Shown: positions 36,233 through 54,600, counted from the stretch's first letter. The stretch: DNA of 62,000 nucleotides from Glandiceps talaboti (GCF_964340395.1 NC_135568.1:9346776-9408775); one strand, 5' to 3'. Program-made: numbers and translations. Notes: generated from the sequence alone by a model not told the origin.

Positions 36233-36699
36233 GCGAAGCCATGTAATGAAGGTAGGGCACACCCACACGGATCACGTGGTATGGTATCCTTATATACATT
36301 GACCCACTTGAACATATGTAGGGCAAGTTATTATAAACTGGCTGGGGGGGGGGTATGAAGAATTTGACGGTAGTGGTCAGAGGTGTGGGTCCACATCTTG
36401 GCCCAGAGCACGTGGTTTTGGGTTATTCGTCATTTTGGTAATGTTAAATGAATCCCGAGTAATTGTAATTTGTGAACATGTCACAACGATGTACACATTA
36501 TAAATATACGGTCAGCTCACAGAGAAAAGTAAAATCGTACCGATGCAAAAGTAAGTAATGTTTATAAAAAAAATAATTACATTTAGATGCTGATGCAGAA
36601 ATGTACATCAGAATTAAACTGAATGTCTTCCGTAAGGGCAAACCATAGGTTTTGCTCCTACAAACATTGGTTGAATGCATTTTTATTAAGTTATAGCCT

Positions 36700-37420
36700 A
36701 GTTAGTTAGGAAATAATTAATTATGCACATTAATTATGCACATTAATTATTAGATTAAGTAATTAATCATTACAAATGAAAACTATGCCAACAAGCTTTA
36801 CAGGATATGTGTACTTCGTTATGGTTGATGTGTGTGCCAAATTATATTAAATTTGAAATTTGCATCCTAATATATATAGCCTAATTACCAAATCCATTAA
36901 TTATTCAAATTACCCATTAAAACTAAATACTATAACAAGAGACTTTATATGACATGCGTGCTTACTATGGTTGATGTATGTAACAAATTTTGCCGAATTT
37001 GACATATGCATTCTTTAGGTATAGCTGAAAATCATTACTTATGCAAATTTCTAATTTAAACTATAAGCTACATCAATAAGTATTATACACATATGCTTCG
37101 TTATATTTAATGGATATACTAAATTAAATTGAATTTGAAGTATGCATTCCTATGGTATAGCCTAATTACAAAAAATAGTTAATTATGCAAATTAATCATT
37201 AAAACTAAAAACTATACCAACATGCTTTAAAGGATATATGTGCTTTGTTATGGTTGATGCATGTGCCAACTTATATGGAATTTACAAATTGCATTTTTAA
37301 GATATAACCTAATTACCAAAGCTCATTAATTGAACAAATTATTCATGAAAACTATATAAGCTACATCAAAAAGCTTTACAGTAGACCTAATTACGAAATA
37401 CCATTAATTATTTGTTTTAG
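36700..37420. repeat. Minisatellite of about 143-bp unit, about five copies
   Basis: The phrase GTTATGGTTGATGYRTGTGCC and its variants start near 36819, 36963, 37102 (decayed) and 37248. Each is followed by GCATYCTWA...TATAGCCTAATTACCAAA...CATTAATTATNCAAATTA. AT-rich, no open frame. Confidence 0.8.
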
Positions 37421-37436
37421 ATATTATTTCCATGGC

Positions 37437-37444
37437 CACAGACC

Positions 37445-37492
<48 letters not shown>

Positions 37493-37493
37493 A
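37437..37493. repeat. (CAGA)n microsatellite
   Basis: About 55 bp of CAGA, adjoining the 143-bp minisatellite. Confidence 0.9.
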
Positions 37494-37499
37494 AAGCAT

Positions 37500-40400
37500 A
37501 ACATAACTCTCTTATGGAAGGTAAAAATGTACATTTTAAAGAGACGAGGAATACCCAGTAAAATTGATAGTGAATTACCTATGGAGGAATGGGGTGTCAT
37601 TTTAGAATAAAACCGGTCGAGGTGGGTCGCTGTGGCTTGGCCATCAAACATTAGGGGCTAGGTCCTTTGAAAACAACCTCAAGACACTGACGCCCCCCCT
37701 CAAGTTAAAAATGACCGACCCTTCGCAGGCGTGAATAGCAATAGTTCACACTAACACAGTTCTAGAAGTATTAAACAAACCCTGTTGAAACGATAGGTTA
37801 TCCGTCAAGCAGCTGTACCGCCCCCATGGTATGTTGTTTAACAAAGAATGAATGGGGAAAAAAAATGATATTCATCACAAAACGAGCTTGGACATTGAGA
37901 AACATTGTTCAACAATGCTGACAATATATACAGTGGTATCCATGGCAACGACATTCTATTTTAATACCACAACAAAGTACTAATGTGTAAGGAGTTAGCA
38001 ACAGTTGACAATAGCAGGATTGGCGATAACACAAACATATGAAAGTACAGCGACCTTGTTACGCGAGGTTCACCGGTCACAGCTTGCTTGGTATGAAGAC
38101 GAGGATGGTCGACAGCATCTGACATTTCATTGACGACTATCATATAGGACATTGTTTCCAAAGCAGCCAACAACCAAGCAATGTAAACTGAGATATTCGA
38201 AACAATTTAATTTAAAACTTAAAAACTTGGTAAATTTAAAAGAGATTTGTTGAAATGTGACCAAGGTGAAGGACGAGTTAGCCGAGCAATCCAGTGAGCG
38301 CATGCGCAGTATCAATTCAAACTTGCACAAGGTTGTTTTTCTCGATATTCACTGTCGTATAGCCAAGAAGTGTCAAATGTGCTGCCAGATAAAAATATTA
38401 TGGCCGGGAACTATTTGATTTTAATGAAACTGCACAGTGTCTTGTAGTTTATCATTGAAATGTGAGAGTCTTTTGCTTGGCAGAGCTTCCAACCGATTCT
38501 AGTTCATTAATTTTTGTAAAAGCTTCGCATTTCATTTGTAATCATGTCAATGTCCACTAACATAGGCTGGTATATGGTAGTTATATATTATGCCCAACTA
38601 TTTGTCTTTTAGGTCCAGCCGGAAAAAATATGAATGGCATTCACTTGCTGTTCATCAAAACTTATTCATCCACCAGTATTTTCTTGAAAAAATATCGTTT
38701 GGGAAAATAATTAAGTTGTAACTGTTCAAATCTTCGACTAGTTTCGCGCCTCAGTGGTCTTTTTTCAAGATTAAATTGAAAACGCTCCCGCAAATTTATG
38801 GCAATTTCCTCATTTCGCTCATCACATAACCAGTGACGAAGACGCGCGTTTTAGTGACGTAGAACGACCAGAAAACGACGACGATTTGGCTCACGTGTGT
38901 ATGATTTGTAATATTGTTCTACATTTAGAAAAATTGGGATCAAGGAGTGCCCGAAAATTCGTCCTTCACCCATGCGCAGAGTTTTGAAGCGACCTTTTTA
39001 CCTACAAGGTATGTAATCATGATCAGGTCACTAGAGTGTATTCACTGCAAAAAGTACGACTTAGTTCTTACCCTAGGCAGGTCAGTGCGATAACAGATAC
39101 ATGGTTGATTGCCCTTTTCTTTGCATTAATTGGTGCATTGCAAATATCTGACTCACATAACCGGTCGATGGCAATCACATGTTAAATTAGTAGGTCGGGT
39201 CACTTATTCTGTGCAAAATATCTTACATTGTCAGCTATTTGACCGAGCTAGACACTGTTGGTATAATAGGCGTTACTGGAAATGACACTCATTATAATCG
39301 ACAGACAAACTGCAAAATAAAACAGAGAAAACTCCTCCAAACACTTTCGAACGCCATCTTTAAATCATTGACGTCCTGGCAACATCAGTTCACGGAATTT
39401 GAGAGGCCATATTTCTCTGCATTCTATACAAAAATAACACAAATGGCATTGCAGCACAACTGCGCACTTTTGGCAATGGGTCAGCTGTAGGTTGATGTGA
39501 CGTCAAAAGTGATGAGTTGCTGACATCCTGGGAATATACTGCCTTGACTATTGCTATGAGTGTGGCCACAGTTGCAATGGACATTTATTTATTTTGACCA
39601 TCTTAAAGTTGTTATCTTAACAAACAAAAGTCACGGGAATGTTGTTGTTGCTTTGGATATTGTCATACTTATGCTCTTTTTTTATCTGTGCAATGAAACC
39701 TGTCAGAGATTTTCAGCTCACCAATTAAGTCACCATATCATCCCAGTATCTGGTACGCGTTCACTGACTGACATATAATCTACATCGTGAAATTCTAGAT
39801 GAGTTGATCCTATTTGGTCAGACTTTGCCCTCCTGTGTGACTTCAGCTGTTTATTTCGTTAACCAGGTTATTCCTTACTACTTAATGATTTGTTTCATGT
39901 AACAGAACTCAATGTACTAGTATCGGTTTGATCAATTTGTGTTACAGATTGTCATGGTCCACTGTACTGGCTTCAGAAACTACATGTATGTCGAATGTGT
40001 ATGCATTTTGATAGGGGGCTATGTATATATGCAATATGCACTGAAAAATTCTAACAGAAAAAAAACATTGTTTTAATAAATAAATATGTTTATTTGTTAA
40101 CTTGTAAAATTGTGTATATATAGGTGTGTTCTATACTTCAGTGTTTACAAAATATTTGATTAGCCCCCCCCTCCCCATTTTCACTCCCCAATTTTTGAGT
40201 ACCCCCTCTAGCTTAGCATTTTTTGATTTCCGATTGAATTCCGATTCCTCCAACCCTTCAAGGTCGGTTCCCTAAAACAGCTACTGGATAATTGGAGACC
40301 CTACTATGTTGTTTTCAGTTGAATCTTTGACACTCCATACATCAACCTAGATTCATAAACATGTCAATTTAGCCCTTCTATTAGTGGATACGGTTACAAG

Positions 40401-41715
40401 AACAGGATATCACGACCCCGACCTATATATAACACCGACAGGTGCCTGTAAACACATTTGTCAAAGAACATATGAGTAATTACATTTTGTCTTTTACTAT
40501 ATACCTTGTTGTGCCAAGATCAATAAATTTCATTGGTTATGATTACAATTACATATTTTAGGACATCTAATGAGCAGAGGGGGGGGGGGGGTCAGGGGGT
40601 GAAGCAGGGGGAGGGGCTTGACAACTCTCATTGTCTGAAAGGGGGGGGAGGGGGCTAGGAATATTTTGCTCTTTATATATGTGGTTCTTTGAACCTCAGG
40701 AGAAGTCATCTACGTATACCCTGTACACTTGGAAAGTTCTGATTACACTCATGGCTTCACATACTAACTTACACCAACAAGCTATTTACATTGGTTGGTT
40801 ACGCTGCCACCAGGCTTTAATAACACACGTGGTTGCTCCGTGGTGACAGCGCTTAGACTGAAATTGCCCAACTACTACGTACTAGTTATTCATCTACACT
40901 GCTCCCTACAAGAGCGCCCTCAACGTGCCACACGACCATTAATTTGTCTCTTTACGCTGTAACTCTAGAAATTAATATTTCTATTGGCTTTGTCGCAATA
41001 ATGTACAGTTCGTTTACCTATGTTTACTTATGAGGCAGGTGAGAGTCATGAGGATGTCTATCTACCTACTTACCTACCCAGAAGGCACCACCCAGAGGGC
41101 TATTACATTGGGCTCCATCCATCCACGCATGTGTTCACTCTAGCTCATATCACTGGCATACTGACTTTAACCAAACCTGGCATGAAGGTAACATACTGCG
41201 AGAGGCATATGCATGTCACTTTGTTTTATCAAATATGGCCGATTGGCAGCCATGTTTGTTGAAATATTTGATAATTTGCATCATAACTTTGGAGGTGTAC
41301 TATATAGCGAGACATTTCAAGTCCTAATTATTTTACTTTTCTCTCTGTATGCTGTAACCATTATATTTCTTTTGCTTGTTTTTTATAAATGTGTGATTTG
41401 GGCCAGTGGCCTTTAAGAGTGATATACACATATGTAATGAGTTTCTTTGAATACTTTGACATTTGACCTTGTAAGTCTTCTTCAAGGTCGAATAGCTAAT
41501 TTGGTTTGTCTTTAATGTTACCGTTTTTAGTCAAACATCTCAAGATATTTCAGTAATGACTTGGATATTTCCTATAATATGACATGTGTATGTGCTGTCA
41601 ATGGTAGAGATCCCATCCATGTTTATTATGAATGATGATCGTAACTGTTGTACGTCCAGGTAGTATATACTCTCTATACTATGCTGATTTCCCATGATAT
41701 CTGAACATGAGTCTC

Positions 41716-41764
<49 letters not shown>

Positions 41765-42670
41765 GGTTTCATTTACATGTACATTTTATTGCTCTATTGA
41801 TACTCATGATTTAATCATTACTACAAAAAAATGTCACTGCACTGAAATGATTTCTGCATTGTCACAAAGTGCTCCATGATTCATTAAAGATGCACTGACT
41901 GCACACCCTGCACAGTATTAAATCCCCTGTGGGTAAACACACAAGTGTAGCAGTACACATAATATGCTGCAATATATCCAATCAAATTGAATTTTGAATC
42001 TGTACCCAAAATATAGCACCCTCCTATGGATAATGATTTCAACTTATTATACTACTTATAGACAAAAATAGACCTCTAATTGACATGTATAATGTGTAAT
42101 TATTGGTATTTTGCCAAATTTTAGTGAATATATTGTTGGTTGTCTGATTCGAAAAAGTAATACCCCAGTTAGAGCTAGTGTAGATCTAACAATTAATTAC
42201 GTTTTACATGTATAGTGTACGGATGAGCTCACAGTTATGGACAGCGTCAGTGAAAATTGATGTCAAAATTGTAATTGTAAATTTGAGTGCTTTACATAAA
42301 TCAGTTTCCAGAGATGCCTTCACAGGCTTGATTGTGGTGAAAACTGAATTTAGTTGGTTTAAAAAAATTGCTCAAAATAACAATTGTGTTCAAAAAGTTT
42401 TGATTGGAACCTGCTTTCTGCTATTGAGGTTAGCGTTGGTATTGTCAACGGATCTATTATTTGCACAACACTCTACAGAATGATCTGAAAAATAATTCAT
42501 CTAGTGTTGTGATTGAAGTTTCTGTAAATCAAATATGCACTTTTCATATCATTAGACAATATGCTTGTGAATTTGACCACATTTGCATGTAAATCTGCAT
42601 TCATACATGTCTGCGTTATGTTCAAGAATGTTTCATTAATGCCATAACTCATATATTAACACATACAATA
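37500..42670. other. Intergenic region between P450 and UBE2G2
   Basis: Nothing coding that I can support. Contains an R2-family fragment (38740-38890), C- and G-rich runs near 40170 and 40580-40650, and (CAA)n at 41717-41764. Open frames at 39239-39490 and 42208-42483 are short, lack splice-supported neighbours and match no family I know. Confidence 0.5.
38740..38890. mobile_element. Fold-back repeat family R2, partial copy
   Basis: TTATGGCAATTTCCTCATTT, CCAGTGACGAAGACGCGCGT and GTGACGTAGAACGACCAGAA correspond, in order, to 13530-13670 of copy 1. The hairpin half is missing. Confidence 0.65.
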
Positions 42671-42674
42671 TTAA

Positions 42675-43013
42675 AGTGGCCATATGGATGAGGACAGGGT
42701 ATTTATTTTGGATTTTTAAATTATAAAACAATGGCTTCCTACTTGAAAATTCAGTGTGAAACAACATATGCCAAGTCCTTATTTGTAACTCAATAAATTG
42801 CAAACGACTGCTTAAATGTGTAAAATCTTTGTTATTGTACGTACAATAACAAACATTTTTACTCTTTTTTAGCATTTTGCCATTTATTGAGTTACAAAAC
42901 ACAGACTTGTCTATATTATATTACATTCATTTTTCAAGTAGGAAGCCATTATAAAATTGTTTTACAAATTAAAAATCCGAAATAAATACCCAATCTTCAT
43001 CCATATGGCCACT
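42675..43013. mobile_element. Near-perfect 339-bp palindrome (MITE-like fold-back element)
   Basis: Ends AGTGGCCATATGGATGA and TCATCCATATGGCCACT. Arms match almost along their whole length (GGGTATTTATTTYGGATTTT, AATGGCTTCCTACTTGAAAA, TTGTAACTCAATAAAT) and meet at TTGTTATTGTACGTACAATA near 42840. No clear target-site duplication. Confidence 0.85.
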
Positions 43014-43975
43014 TCACAGGGCAAAGTTACAGTTCCTGATTTGCTACATTCGCTGCTTGGGCGACCTTATTTGTTTCTCACGTTCTCATGGGTTGGTAAG
43101 TAGGCTAAAAAATGTTTTGCATTTTAGTAAAACTTGTAATAATCTCGACACCTTACAAATAGTGACTATAAGCAGAAGAAAGCCATTTCTCTAATCAAAG
43201 TCCTTGTTGTATTTCTGCAAAAAATGATATTTTTAACCCAAATACATACTTTTGGTATTGCTATCTTACTCTCAATGATTGTGAGATTTTTTCTAATTTG
43301 GCTATAGAGGGTGTTGATTTTTTTAAGTCTTTGTGCTGGACCAAAGAACCTTAGGCTCAGTTGGGTTCCAAGAATCCCAGAAATAAAACAGACTGCCCTT
43401 AAAGATGTAATTCAGGTGCTCTTTTACTGACATGTTACTGCAAACCTAACTTCAATGTTGTAAATTTTTTATATGACATTTTACAGAGACCTCCAATTGT
43501 AACTGGAGTCCCTGGATGATTTTAATATTCATGAGCTATTTAATATTCATTAAAGTACAATAGCAATTGTTAACATGATTGAAGGTAACTGCCTCTAAAT
43601 ATAGGCATCTTTTCTTACTTTATATAAACTTTTATTTTATATCAAGGGGGCACAAGCTGAGTTTACACCGTTTTGGGGTATAATTTTTGGTGTGTATGAA
43701 AAGCTACCTGCTGTATTTTGATAAGTGAAGCATCTTTGACCATCATTTGTTATTGGCAGCACTCAAACCGGGCATTTAGGAATAATACAAAAATTATTTG
43801 GATGACAAAGTCGAGGAAATAGCTATTATGTTATTGAGTGTCCTAACAATCAATGGCAGACTATGATTTCAATACCATTGAAAGCATACTCCAGTATTAT
43901 CAATATACTAGTTAGTTTAATCCTCGTTCTACTGTAGTACACAAAAAACTACAGGTTGGGGAAAACAGGATTGAT

Positions 43976-44505
43976 TCATCATTGTAAACCCCAGCCTCTT
44001 TTACGATGCCATCCATGATGCACCTTCAAGAGGTCTTAGTTGTAAACCACAGCCTCTTTTACAGCGCTATCCATGACGCACCTTCAAGAGGACATCGGTG
44101 TAAACCACAGCCTCTTTTACAGCGCTATCCAAGACGCACCGTCAAGAGGACATTGGTGTAAACCACAGCCTCTTTCACGGCATGATCCATGACGCACCTT
44201 CAAGAGGTCTTAGTTGTAAACCACAGCCTCTTTTACGACGCCATCCAAGACACACTGTCAAGAGGACATTGGTGTAAACCACAGCCTCTTTCACGGCATG
44301 ATCCATGACGCACCTTCAAGAGGTCTTAGTTGTAAACCACAGCCTCTTTTACGACGCCAGCCAAGACGCACCGTCAAGAAGTCATCCTCTTAAACAACAG
44401 CCTTTTTTACAGCATCATCCATGATGTACCGTCAAGAGGTCATCAGTGATAAACCACAGCCTCTTTTACAGCACCATCTAAGATGCACTGTCAAGAAGGA
44501 TATTG
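43976..44505. repeat. 58-bp minisatellite, about nine units
   Basis: The phrase GTAAACCACAGCCTCTTTTA starts at 43984, 44042, 44100, 44158, 44216, 44274, 44332 and (variants) 44390 and 44448: exact 58-bp spacing. Each unit carries CCTCTT and AAGAGG, an internal inverted repeat about 30 bp apart. Confidence 0.95.
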
Positions 44506-44804
44506 ATATTTCACAATGTTGCAGAAGTAATATCACGTTGGTTTGCGAGAGTGGATTAATTATGCTTTTTCATTTGAGTCGAATACATTGTGTAGCTCAT
44601 AAACTCAGTTTGTGCCATTTTAACCACTGTGTTACTGCATTTGAAGTTGGTGAACTTAACTATATTGCATATAAAATAAATATTTTCACAGAATATAATT
44701 GAAAATACTTAACTGGGTAGAATATAAGACATTTGTAAGATGTTGTTTGTAACAGGTGAACTGATAATATATATTACTACCTGGAATAGAACTTTAAGGC
44801 TTAG

Positions 44805-45285
44805 ACCTATGAATAAATAGTCCAAGAGGTCGAATTACAGAACACATAATTTACAAAGTTGTAAGGGCCGTACCATAGAAAAAACATAATTTATCTCATT
44901 TGAAGGGGGATGGAGCACCATAGACCACATACTTGACTTGACCTAGTCCTAAAAGGTTATACAATAGACACATACTTGACCTTGTCCTTGGGGCCAACAC
45001 AATAGAACACAGGCTTTATATAGTCCTATTAGATCTTAATATAGAAAATTCTAGGGGATCAAACTACATTTGTATTAAACACATATGCTACCCTTTCCTA
45101 GGAGATTATACCATACAATACATAATGTACATAGTCCTTGGGGGTTAAACCATGGACCAAATACTTCCTCTTGTCCTAGGTGGTCAAGCCACAGAACATA
45201 TACTTTGGCTTATCCTATAGGGTTATACAACAGATCAATCACTTTACCTAGTACTAGGGCATCAAACCACTAGAACATGAGTGTG
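44805..45285. repeat. Degenerate minisatellite, about 55-bp unit
   Basis: The theme TAGTCCTANRGGGTYANACC-A-x-AGAACACATACTT recurs about eight times with heavy decay. It adjoins the 58-bp array but is a different unit. Confidence 0.75.
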
Positions 45286-45603
45286 TTGCCAAAAACATAG
45301 CTCCATTCAAGCAGTATAATTTTCCTTGTTTATCATCTAGTTAGTAGTTATCATATAGTTCACCCTCTTAAACAAATGGTAAATTTAAATTTGGGCGCTT
45401 GATAAAGAAAAAAATAGATTAAAAGAGTTCTTTGTGAATTCTGTGAATTCAGAAATGCTGCTTATGCTATTATCGTACAAGTTGGGAGAAATCAAAATAA
45501 TTGATTGATGAGCAAAGCAAGCCCTTCTTAGTCATTACTGATTCATTCCTAATTCTCCCTTGTTTGCTGTAATTGGTCTATGCTCTGTATTAAATTGGTA
45601 GGC

Positions 45604-50479
<4,876 letters not shown>

Positions 50480-51540
50480 TATTCCAACGTCAAATTATAA
50501 ATAATTAGTGACTATATTTAAAACATGCTTCAAACTAAATGTGGAGTAGCGTTCATTTTGTTGACATATGTTTCACTGAGGGTCAGACGAACAATCAGGT
50601 GACCTGTACATGTAGACGCAACTCTGTTTATTAAACCGATTTTGATTGGTTCTCTGTGACCCCTTGTCTAAGTATTAGTCGTGATGTTGTCATTTTTTTC
50701 ACGATCAGATTATATGTTTGGTTGTGTATGCTCTTTCTATGTAAAAGGGATACAGGATAAGTGGCTAGAAAGTGAAGAAGGAAATAAAGTGTGGAAATGT
50801 CCCTTATGTGCGTACACGACCAATAGACTGATGTGGACCAATCAAATTGAATGATTCATCAATGCAAAGTTCTTGTACGCATGCGTACTTCATTATTCCT
50901 GAAATACCAATGAATTATCGAATTATCAAGTAAACGTTTCACTTTCCAGTTTCTTTGTGATGGACGCACTGGGATATCAAGGCATGTTTTCAAACCAACC
51001 ATATCGTGGCCATATGTCCAATAAACTAAATCACACACACAAGAAGCGTCTTTCCTCTCGTTTCGCATTGCTTTGTGCCATCTAACGTAATATTAAGTTA
51101 GTAATAAATTTGACCCAAATATCAATACAACTATTATAAATAACTTTATTCCAACACATAATCTTAGCAGTAGATTATTATTTTGAATAGTTTGTAGTAA
51201 GAAAAAAAGCAACTTAACACAGATCTGAATATTGCTTTGAATAAAAAAGCACGCATCTAGTTTAAAATGTTTCACAACAAATCACGTGACTGGACTACAC
51301 GTGAATTAAGGTCTCAAAGAATCTAAAAAGGGGTTTAATGTATCTCGATGGGGGCTATGGGTTAGGCTCAGTGAGTAGGGTTGAAGCTTGGGTGGGCGTC
51401 GGGTGGGGTGGGTTACACGGTTTGGGTTGGAGTGATGCCAGGTTGGGCCCGGGGTGGGGTGGGGGGGGGGCACGACCGAGAACTTGAAAGCATCTACAGC
51501 AATCAAACATTTAGTGTATTGTACTATACTTGCCACTTTT
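50480..51540. other. Intergenic region upstream of UBE2G2
   Basis: Should contain the UBE2G2 promoter. No TATA box is evident near the ATG. A G-rich stretch (51391-51472) with GGGTGGGGTGGG repeats lies further upstream. No coding exon seen. Confidence 0.45.
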
Positions 51541-51567
51541 TTTTTTTCTATTTTAGCGATCAGTAAA

Positions 51568-52105
51568 GATGGATTCAAGCTGCGGGATTGTCACAACACA
51601 GATTCTTGGTGACGTACACGGCCCAACATAATGACGTTTTATGATGATGACCCCATAACCTGAGTGTGTATAGCTCGTCATAGTGTTTATGTATCATAGT
51701 ACTGACGTGCCAGGACGTGATTTAGAAGGTGAGAACACGTAGTATCCGTGTCGACGTACAACGATGCGAAATTTTGGCTATCGGATGCTATGATAGTTTT
51801 TTCAACGAACAAGACCCCCCCCCCCCAAGGCCCTCTGCTTACAAAATTTAAACAATTTCTCCCATTATGAAAACCTCCGACGTTTGGAAAACAAACCAAG
51901 GACTTTGGAGGTTATAAAACTAATTGAATATCAAAAGTATGATGTACGGCCGGTCGGCGACTGTGTAGAATGTCATAAGTTGTTCACCCTCAACGACCTT
52001 CTCGTCACAAGAGAGGGATTGGACGATGAGGGCGCCCCCGGTAAGGAACTTACGGTATACTTTCAGTTCATCGGGAAGATATGCAAGGACCATCCTATCG
52101 ATTGA
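51568..52105 (+). CDS. Possible small gene with a CxxCH zinc-binding-like motif
   Basis: The last part (about 51829-52105) is an open plus-strand frame with coding-like codon use and no repeats. It includes LRRLENKPRTLEVIKLIEYQ, VGDCVECHKLFTLNDLLVTR and FQFIGKICKDHPID before TGA. C-x2-CH and a later C-x2-H could bind zinc. Upstream, a good acceptor (TTTTTCTATTTTAG) precedes an ATG at 51568 (MDSSCGIVTTQILG) followed by a GTGACG donor-like site, so a two-exon model is possible. The acceptor of the second exon is unclear (AAG after the C-run near 51827). No family recognised. Frame extent is supported, gene model is tentative. Confidence 0.35.
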
Positions 52106-52308
52106 AATTTACTTCTGTTAATTAAAAATTTTGTCGAAACCATGACCTTAATGTTTAAAGTTACTTGTAGTTAATGACATTATATATTCATGAGTTGACC
52201 AAATGTGAAACTGCTCCCACATCCGAATCATGCAACAAGTTACGTAACTGCGAACCTAAGAAACAATTCATGTGGATGTACAAATCACTAGTGACATTAA
52301 CGATGAAG

Positions 52309-52312
<4 letters not shown>

Positions 52313-52356
<44 letters not shown>

Positions 52357-52431
52357 CGTAACAACAACAACGACGACGACGACAGCAACAACAACAACAA
52401 CTACAGCAGTAACAGCAGCAGCAGCAGCAGC

Positions 52432-52477
<46 letters not shown>
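52313..52477. repeat. (CAA)n array with CGA and GCA interruptions
   Basis: CAA at 52313-52357, mixed AAC/GAC/AGC triplets, then CAA at 52432-52477. Creates a polyQ/polyN frame inside a 233-codon open frame (52174-52875) whose remaining parts match nothing I know. Confidence 0.9.
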
Positions 52478-52478
<1 letters not shown>

Positions 52479-52860
52479 ATACTGCCAACAACCGGAACAT
52501 ATTTTACCAACGGTGAAACGGAAACATTGTTCAACAGAAAGTCTAAAGATAAGTACTACATCAGTTCTCTTAACAATATTTCTATTGCCCCTAATTTGTA
52601 CAAGCAAAACTCAAACAATCAAAGCTAAAGCTGAAACTGGTAGGCCTAGAATTGCTTACAGGATTATGCAAATATATCTTGAGATTATGAGGGAAGGATG
52701 GGAGAGATTAGGAGTGGCACAGATTGAAAGATATATTAGTCAAGAGGATGGACCTAAAGGTCGTCATGGATACTCTTGGAAGACAGAGAAGACGATAATC
52801 AGAGGAGGAGAGAAGTTATTTACAACCAATAACACCAAAGTGAAGTTTTTTTGTATGTAC

Positions 52861-53010
52861 CACAATTGTTTATAGCATCCATATCAAGTGTAAAAGTATG
52901 TTGCTTCATTTGATAATTGACCACATGGAAATACCAAATGCCAGGCTTGTAAATAAACCAATTGAAACAGTATATATACTTTTACACTTGATATGGATGC
53001 TGTAAACGAT
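52861..53010. mobile_element. MITE-like element family R3, short copy
   Basis: Terminal inverted repeats TTTATAGCATCCATATCAAG-TGTAAAAGTAT and ATACTTTTACACTTGATATG-GATGCTGTAAA at the two ends of 150 bp. Same ends as the element at 45965-46300. Confidence 0.75.
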
Positions 53011-53454
53011 CCGAGTGTAGCACATATAGAGAAAGCGCTTTACTTCGATGTTCCTCGTTGTATTGTGTATGCAGAGGTTAAGGCAAAGGCCTACACGTGA
53101 TGAGAGAGAAAAATGACAAGTGATCAAGTAGCAATACGATTCTATCTATGATATCACTTGTTCATGTGAGCGGCGATGGATACATGCCATGAAGTATGTC
53201 TGTAAGAGTGATATATTGTGTCAACGTGTTGGTCCGACATGAATGCTATCTCGATCTCCATAACGAGCGTAAATGTACTTTATGTGTGTTATATGCAGAA
53301 CCTTCTCATCATCAATTCCAATGTTGGAAAATTGCACCAATGACGCAAAAATCAAAACATCCTAGTAATCGAATTCTAGATCTAACAACTACATTAACCT
53401 TCAAGGTGCATTAAAGCAAGGTTGTGGCCTTACTGTACATGTCTTTCCAATTGC

Positions 53455-53790
<336 letters not shown>

Positions 53791-54435
53791 TCTGAGTTGT
53801 TTTTGTTTGCAGATTTTCGTTCACCCCCATTACATAATTGTGCCATCCACCATCTCTAAAGTTTCAAGTTTTCTTGACGGTGCGTTAAAACACGTTTTAC
53901 GAGAAGCAAGCCCATCAGTGCAAATGGTTTAATACCAGAAACAGCTGAGATAGTACGTGACAATTAAACAAATTGCCTATATCGTCAATGAACCATGATG
54001 CTGGGCAAATGCAAATAGTTTCGCCCTTTAGATACAGACGTGGAGAATTAAACACGCAATGGTTGTACACTAGAATATTTTGTTCGATCAGACAACCATC
54101 AATTTATTCCCTCAAAACTGGTGAGTCAATAATTTTGGAGGCGTTTGATATTAGTAGTAAGTCAAAAGATCCAACAAAACCGTTCCAGTTGCATCTATTT
54201 ATACACCTTTGTGTATCCATCGACATCAGAGCATTCCAGAAGACATCGACTCATCATGGCATTGGATACTATAAAGTGATGCAAATATACGTGCAGAGTA
54301 TTACTCCATAATTTGATCTATTATCATCTGTTTGCTAGTTTGTACACTTGCTAGGTGTACACTTACGAGGCGAAGTCAGTACAAATTCGCTGGAGTAGCA
54401 AAACTTTTACCTGTGCTCTTTGTAAAAGAGGGAAC

Positions 54436-54600
54436 AAGATATATATATATATATATATATAGCTTTGATAGTTCTGGAACTCTTTCTTGGTTGTAAGTCG
54501 GAGTTTCACGCATAGTGCGATCATCAGACAACTCTGTCGTTCGAAGATCGCATTCAAGCGTGAAACTCTGAGTAACGGCTCCGTACCATAACTTGTGTAT

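Noticed and set aside
39239-39490. 83-codon open frame between P450 and UBE2G2
   Set aside because: No motif, no flanking splice-compatible exons and AT-rich codons; not distinguishable from chance.
43976-44505. CRISPR array
   Set aside because: Units are contiguous 58-bp near-identical repeats without unique spacers, in a eukaryotic genome: a minisatellite.
52174-52875. 233-codon polyQ/polyN open frame as a gene
   Set aside because: Openness is mostly due to the CAA array. The unique tail (ETGRPRIAYRIMQIYLEIMR) matches no family I know, has AT-rich codons and ends in a MITE. Worth one database search, but not supportable as a gene.
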